Source: Alphaproteobacteria bacterium UBA830
Lineage (GTDB): Bacteria; Pseudomonadota; Alphaproteobacteria; MPNO01; UBA830
Length of the DNA stretch: 43,351 nucleotides
Direction of reading: 5' to 3'
NCBI GenBank assembly: GCA_905181725.1
Contig: CAJIYX010000144.1
Span: 1 to 43,351 of the forward strand
The position numbers were made by a program, and so were the translations under genes. Below, piece after piece: positions 39,497 through 43,351 of this stretch; position 1 is the first letter of the stretch; the number at the start of each line of letters is the position of its first letter. The notes beneath the pieces are model-generated. The model worked only from the letters and a program-made list of their open reading frames with translations. It had not been told where the DNA came from and searched no databases.

Positions 39497-39503
39497 GCTC
39501 CGT

Positions 39504-40394
39504 TCATTCGCCGGGTTTTACAGGGATCTGGGATGCCCGCAAACGCCGGATTCGACGGGGATCGGCTTCCAGAATCTCGAACTCGATGCCCGATTCATGA
39601 CCGATTACCTCGCCTCGGCCCGGCACCCGCCCTGCAAGAAAGAATACCAGTCCACCCATCGTCTCGATGTCTTCATGCCGCTCATCCGCAGTCAGGAACG
39701 CACCAGCTTCCGCCTCGAAATCCTCGATCTCCAGGCGGGCATCGACGTCGATAATTCCAGGGCCCTTACGTACCAAGCCGGGGCCCGTGTCTTTATCATG
39801 TTCGTCTTCAATGTCGCCGATTATCTCCTCGACGAGATCCTCAATCGTGACCAGGCCGTCAATACCGCCGAATTCATCGACCACAAGCGCCATATGCAGC
39901 CGCTGAACACGCATCTGCAGCAGAAGTTCCAGAACCGGCATCGACGGCGCAACAAAGAGCGGGTTGCGGACGATCTTGCTGATCCCGGTTTCCTGACCGC
40001 CTTCCCAGCAGGCCAGCAGGTCCTTGATGTGCAGCATGCCAACAACATCATCGAGTTTATCGCGGAACACCGGTAGTCTTGAATGGCCGCAGGCGCTCAT
40101 AACCTTGGCAACATCTGAGATGGTGGTCTCGACGTCCACCGCCTTTATGTCGGCGCGCGGCACCATGACATCGTCGACCGTCACATCGCGGACACTCAGG
40201 ACGTTGCGGAACAACGTCAATTCCTCGGCATTGTCGCCGTCGTCTTCAAGCTCGATCAGTTCTTCGATCGTGTCGCGCAGGTTGTCGGCATCGCTACGGC
40301 CGCCCGTCAGCCATCGCCACAAATTCCTAATGCCTGACCCGCCTTCGGATCCAGGCTCTTCGGTTGGCTTTGAATCGTCACTCAGATTGCTCAT
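39504..40394 (-). CDS. corC: Hemolysin C/CorC-like CBS-domain protein
   Basis: 296 residues, cytoplasmic, no membrane helices. It has a CBS pair (DVMVPRADIKAVDVET, DDVVGMLHIKDLLACWEG, VEDLVEEIIGDIEDEHD) and a CorC_HlyC C-terminal domain. Members of this family are linked to Mg/Co efflux regulation and to envelope maintenance, but the exact function is not certain. The start overlaps the ybeY stop by 4 bp. It is part of the conserved miaB-phoH-ybeY-corC-lnt run. Confidence 0.92.
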   Translation of the reverse strand: MSNLSDDSKPTEEPGSEGGSGIRNLWRWLTGGRSDADNLRDTIEELIELEDDGDNAEELTLFRNVLSVRDVTVDDVMVPRADIKAVDVETTISDVAKVMSACGHSRLPVFRDKLDDVVGMLHIKDLLACWEGGQETGISKIVRNPLFVAPSMPVLELLLQMRVQRLHMALVVDEFGGIDGLVTIEDLVEEIIGDIEDEHDKDTGPGLVRKGPGIIDVDARLEIEDFEAEAGAFLTADERHEDIETMGGLVFFLAGRVPGRGEVIGHESGIEFEILEADPRRIRRLRASQIPVKPGE

Positions 40395-40933
40395 GGCCGG
40401 GCGTTCTCCAAACGCTGCTCGGTGGCGGCATAGGGGTCGGACACACCAAGCGCTTTCAGGATTTCGATTTCACGGCCTTCCATTCGCTCGGCATCCGCGT
40501 CGTTTTCATGATCGTAACCGCACAGGTGCAGCACCCCGTGCACGACAAGATGGCGCAAATGATCTTTCGGCCCGATCCCGGCATCCCGCGCCTCGGTCAT
40601 CAGCGTTTCGAGAGCGACCGCGATATCACCGAGGAGGACGGGCGCGCCCGCCGGGGGAGGCCGCGCAGCATCCATCTCCGCCGGAAAAGACAGAACATTT
40701 GTGGGACCGCTCTTGCCGCGCCATTGGCTGTTCAATTCTGCGATGGCCGCGTCGTCGGTCAGGAGAATGCTGAGTTCCAGCGCCCCGGCGGTCATGTTCT
40801 CACCGGTAATTGCGGCCTTTGCAGCCCTGTGCGCGAGGTCAGAAGCAGCGGGCACCGAGCGAAGCCAGTCACCGGCCTCGACCAGTATGTCGATTTGGAT
40901 ATCAGGTGCGAGACCGCCCTCAATCATCGTCAT
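40391..40933 (-). CDS. ybeY: Endoribonuclease YbeY
   Basis: 180 residues as called. Metal-dependent single-strand RNase for rRNA maturation and ribosome quality control. The zinc site is HLVVHGVLHLCGYDHE (HxxxHxxxxxH), and NVLSFPAE is the family motif. Two ATGs lie close together (40933 and 40927); the longer is used, although the shorter is better spaced from a G-rich stretch. The start overlaps the last codons of phoH, so the two are coupled. Confidence 0.95.
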   Translation of the reverse strand: MTMIEGGLAPDIQIDILVEAGDWLRSVPAASDLAHRAAKAAITGENMTAGALELSILLTDDAAIAELNSQWRGKSGPTNVLSFPAEMDAARPPPAGAPVLLGDIAVALETLMTEARDAGIGPKDHLRHLVVHGVLHLCGYDHENDADAERMEGREIEILKALGVSDPYAATEQRLENARP

Positions 40934-41927
40934 CGCCCCGCGCTTCAGCCGCCTCATAGGCATTCACGATGCGCGCTACCAGCTCATGTCGAACCACATC
41001 CTCGGCACGCATTTGCGTCGTCGCAACGCCGACCACACCGTCCAGCGTGCTGACGGCGTGGCGAAGCCCGGATGTGACGCCGCGGGGCAGGTCGATCTGG
41101 CTGAGATCGCCGGTGACGACCATGCGCGCATTTTCGCCAAGACGCGTCAGGAACATTTTCATCTGTACCGGCGTCGCGTTCTGCGCTTCATCGAGAATCA
41201 CATAGGCGTTCGACAGGGTGCGGCCGCGCATGAAGGCGAGTGGCGCCACTTCTATTTCGCCGGTCTCAAGACGGCGGTCGACCTGTTCCGCCGGCATCAT
41301 ATCGTACAGCGCGTCGTAGAGCGGACGCAGATACGGATCGATCTTGTCGCGCATGTCACCGGGCAGAAAACCCAAACGTTCGCCGGCCTCAACCGCCGGG
41401 CGCGACAGGATGATCCTGTCGACCCGCCCGGATGTCAGCATCGATACCGCCATCGCGACCGCCAGATACGTCTTGCCTGTGCCCGCCGGCCCGAGACCAA
41501 AGGCGAGCTCGCTGTCAAACAGCGTGCGGATATAGCTTTGCTGACCGGCGGAGCGTGCCGAAACATGACGCTTGGGGGTCCGGATGACGAGTTTGTCATC
41601 GCCGGGCGCCGTAACGCTGGCGGCACCTTCCTCGCCGGCGCTACGCGCCAGCCGAATCGCGGCATCGACTTCGGCAAGTGCGACATCCAGCCCGTCGGCA
41701 AGCCTGGCGTATAACGACTGCAGAGCGGCCCGCGCTATGTCAGCGATCGCGGGATCGCCGGTAATGATCACGCTGTTGCCACGCGACGCCACGGTCAAAC
41801 CAAGCACCTGCTCGATACGGGCAAGATGGCGGTCGAAATCGCCGTACAAAGCAGGCAGAAGCCGATTGTCATCGAACTCCAGAGAGAGGGGCGGAACGGT
41901 GCCGCCTGATGTGACATGCTGACTCAA
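40920..41927 (-). CDS. phoH: PhoH-like ATPase
   Basis: 335 residues, soluble P-loop protein. Walker A is GPAGTGKTY (146-154) and Walker B is VILDEAQNA; sensor-like [25 protein letters not shown] is typical. Residues 15-110 hold a PhoH-type N-terminal RNA-binding-like part. Probable ATP-dependent RNA-related function, coupled with the RNase YbeY in many bacteria. It starts at TTG 41927: the TTG shares 3 bases with the miaB stop (TTGA overlap), and AGGAG lies 11 nt upstream in miaB. Confidence 0.93.
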   Translation of the reverse strand: MSQHVTSGGTVPPLSLEFDDNRLLPALYGDFDRHLARIEQVLGLTVASRGNSVIITGDPAIADIARAALQSLYARLADGLDVALAEVDAAIRLARSAGEEGAASVTAPGDDKLVIRTPKRHVSARSAGQQSYIRTLFDSELAFGLGPAGTGKTYLAVAMAVSMLTSGRVDRIILSRPAVEAGERLGFLPGDMRDKIDPYLRPLYDALYDMMPAEQVDRRLETGEIEVAPLAFMRGRTLSNAYVILDEAQNATPVQMKMFLTRLGENARMVVTGDLSQIDLPRGVTSGLRHAVSTLDGVVGVATTQMRAEDVVRHELVARIVNAYEAAEARGDDDD

Positions 41928-43351
41928 ACGGTCGCTGGCTCCTGCTGGGCGGCGTCGAAGCCCCGGACAGGGGATGCCGCGAGAGAATTCGGATGCGCGG
42001 ACAGAATACGGACATCAACCGTCCGGCCGAAAGCAGCGGCCGCCTCGGCAGCCGTACCGAAATCGGCGTGCACGGAATGCATCCACGGGCTGCGTCCCGC
42101 ACGCTGGGTATCGCTGCGCCCCGGCCGGTCGAACAGAACCGGCAGGGACCATCCGACAAATGTTTCGTTGAATGAAATTTGTTGCTCATTGAGCAATGTC
42201 TGCAACCGGGCCAGCCGTTCTGATTTTAGCTCTTCGGATACGGCGCCTTCCATCGCCGCCGCCGGTGTTCCCGGTCGAGGGCTGTATTTGAAGGAATAGG
42301 CCTGTGCGTAGCCGACATTGCGGATCAGATCCAATGTCGCCTCGAAATCCGCGTCAGTTTCGCCGGGATGACCGACAATGAAATCGGAAGAGAGCGCTAT
42401 ATCCGGGCGGGCAGCACGGAGCTCATCGATAATCTTCAGATAGTCATCCGCCGTGTGCTGACGGTTCATCGCCGCAAGCATATCGTCCGACCCCGATTGT
42501 ACCGGGAGATGCAGATAAGGCATCAGCGCATCGATTTCACCATGGGCGGCGATCAGATCCGGGGTCATATCACGCGGATGCGACGTGGTGTAGCGAATAC
42601 GTTCTAGCCCATCTATGCCGGCGAGCTCCGCGGCCAGGGCCGCCAGCCGCCATTCGCCGCCCGACGGGCCCGATGGACCCGATGGACCCGATGGAGATGT
42701 CCCGTGATAGGCATTCACGTTCTGGCCGAGAAGAGTAATTTCACGGGCGCCGCCGGCGACAAGCAGGCGCGCCTCGGCGATCACGTCGGCGGGCGGGCGG
42801 GAATACTCTGCACCGCGGGTATAGGGAACGACGCAAAATGCGCAGAACCGGTCACACCCTTCCTGAATCGTCAGAAATGCCGAGGCACCCTGCGACTTTG
42901 CGTCGGGCAGGAAGTCGAATTTGGGCTCAATCGGAAAGTCGGTATCAATAATACCACGCCCGGCACCGCGTTTTTGCGACGATTCGCGTGTCGCGCGGGC
43001 GACCATTTCGGGCAGGCGGTGATAGGTCTGCGGTCCAAAGACCAGATCGACATAGGGCGCGCGGCGCACCATTTCGGCCCCTTCCGCCTGGGCGACGCAC
43101 CCGGCCACGCCAATCATCATCGGTGCCCGATCCTCCGAACCACCGTCGGCGCGGTCCTGCTTGAGAGTGCGCAATCGGCCAAGCTCGGAATACACTTTCT
43201 CCGCCGCTTTTTCGCGTATGTGGCAGGTATTGAGAATGACGAGATCGGCGTCTTCCGGCGTATCCACATGGCGATAGCCGAGCGGTTCTAGCACATCCGA
43301 CATGCGGATGGCATCGTACACGTTCATCTGACAGCCATAATTCTTGATGTG
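41924..43351 (-). CDS. miaB: tRNA-2-methylthio-N6-dimethylallyladenosine synthase MiaB, 5' end outside the window
   Basis: Radical SAM methylthiotransferase that modifies A37 in tRNAs reading UNN codons. Visible: the N-terminal cluster part NTCHIREKA and GVAGCVAQ, the radical SAM motif [15 protein letters not shown], the LLGQNVNAY signature and the TRAM domain with [10 protein letters not shown]. The window starts before the gene's ATG: the frame runs to the edge and reads [13 protein letters not shown], the typical start of MiaB, so 10 or so residues lie beyond. A four-copy 9-bp repeat adds Ser-Gly-Pro units after NAYHGTSP. Confidence 0.96.
   Translation of the reverse strand, partial: HIKNYGCQMNVYDAIRMSDVLEPLGYRHVDTPEDADLVILNTCHIREKAAEKVYSELGRLRTLKQDRADGGSEDRAPMMIGVAGCVAQAEGAEMVRRAPYVDLVFGPQTYHRLPEMVARATRESSQKRGAGRGIIDTDFPIEPKFDFLPDAKSQGASAFLTIQEGCDRFCAFCVVPYTRGAEYSRPPADVIAEARLLVAGGAREITLLGQNVNAYHGTSPSGPSGPSGPSGGEWRLAALAAELAGIDGLERIRYTTSHPRDMTPDLIAAHGEIDALMPYLHLPVQSGSDDMLAAMNRQHTADDYLKIIDELRAARPDIALSSDFIVGHPGETDADFEATLDLIRNVGYAQAYSFKYSPRPGTPAAAMEGAVSEELKSERLARLQTLLNEQQISFNETFVGWSLPVLFDRPGRSDTQRAGRSPWMHSVHADFGTAAEAAAAFGRTVDVRILSAHPNSLAASPVRGFDAAQQEPATV
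42659..42694 (-). repeat. Four 9-bp tandem repeats inside miaB
   Basis: Minus-strand CC(A/G)TCGGG(T/C) repeated four times (36 bp), coding for PSG units in a surface loop. Two internal copies are identical. It keeps the frame because the unit is a multiple of three. Confidence 0.9.

Noticed and set aside
42659-42694. CRISPR-like array
   Set aside because: The 9-bp units are directly adjacent with no spacers and lie in frame within miaB.

Overview
The window is a chromosomal segment of an alphaproteobacterium. The evidence is an Irr-type Fur regulator, the order mutM / rpsT / dnaA with ubiE-ubiB beside it, a YlxR-L7Ae fusion between nusA and infB, and an Irr-box-like palindrome. GC content looks like about 60%. 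It is mostly core chromosome: I see no insertion sequence, integrase, CRISPR array, tRNA or rRNA gene. A Rhodospirillales-like lineage is my guess, not a demonstration.

Layout. 1-1.34 kb: a Bcr/CflA-type MFS transporter broken by a frameshift. 1.4-4.1 kb: a class A penicillin-binding protein and a GNAT acetyltransferase, divergent. 4.1-11.8 kb (all minus): rpsT, a rhodanese gene, dnaA, dnaN, recF, gyrB, i.e. replication initiation, sliding clamp, repair and gyrase. Clear terminators follow rpsT and dnaA, and rpsT and dnaN have recognisable promoters. 11.9-13.2 kb (minus): mutM and a small exported protein of unknown function. 13.3-18.5 kb (plus): ubiE-ubiB, coaBC-dut and moeB-dsrE-like, giving quinone biosynthesis, coenzyme A and dUTP metabolism, and sulfur-carrier activation. 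18.5-20.8 kb: a D-2-hydroxyacid dehydrogenase, an SH3 protein, and a sensor-type gene that appears cut off where it meets the next operon.

20.7-25.4 kb (minus) is the most individual part. It holds a nitronate monooxygenase-like flavoprotein, the iron regulator irr, a rubrerythrin, a CCG-domain Fe-S oxidoreductase and a DUF3501 protein. An Irr-box-like palindrome lies directly upstream of a good sigma-70 promoter for rubrerythrin, and a weaker version lies upstream of irr. I read this as an iron/heme-controlled peroxide or Fe-S stress module.

25.4-43.35 kb (all minus) is a long run of translation, RNA and envelope genes. In transcription order they are miaB (cut by the window edge), phoH, ybeY, corC, lnt, an XRE regulator, metK, trmB, rimP, nusA, ylxR-L7Ae, infB, rbfA, truB, rpsO and pnp. 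Two untranslated stretches here look regulatory. One is a terminator in the rimP leader that an upstream complementary segment could disrupt. The other is a long nested hairpin between rpsO and pnp that resembles in position the RNase III-processed leader controlling pnp in enterobacteria. trmB appears to start at a CTG codon.
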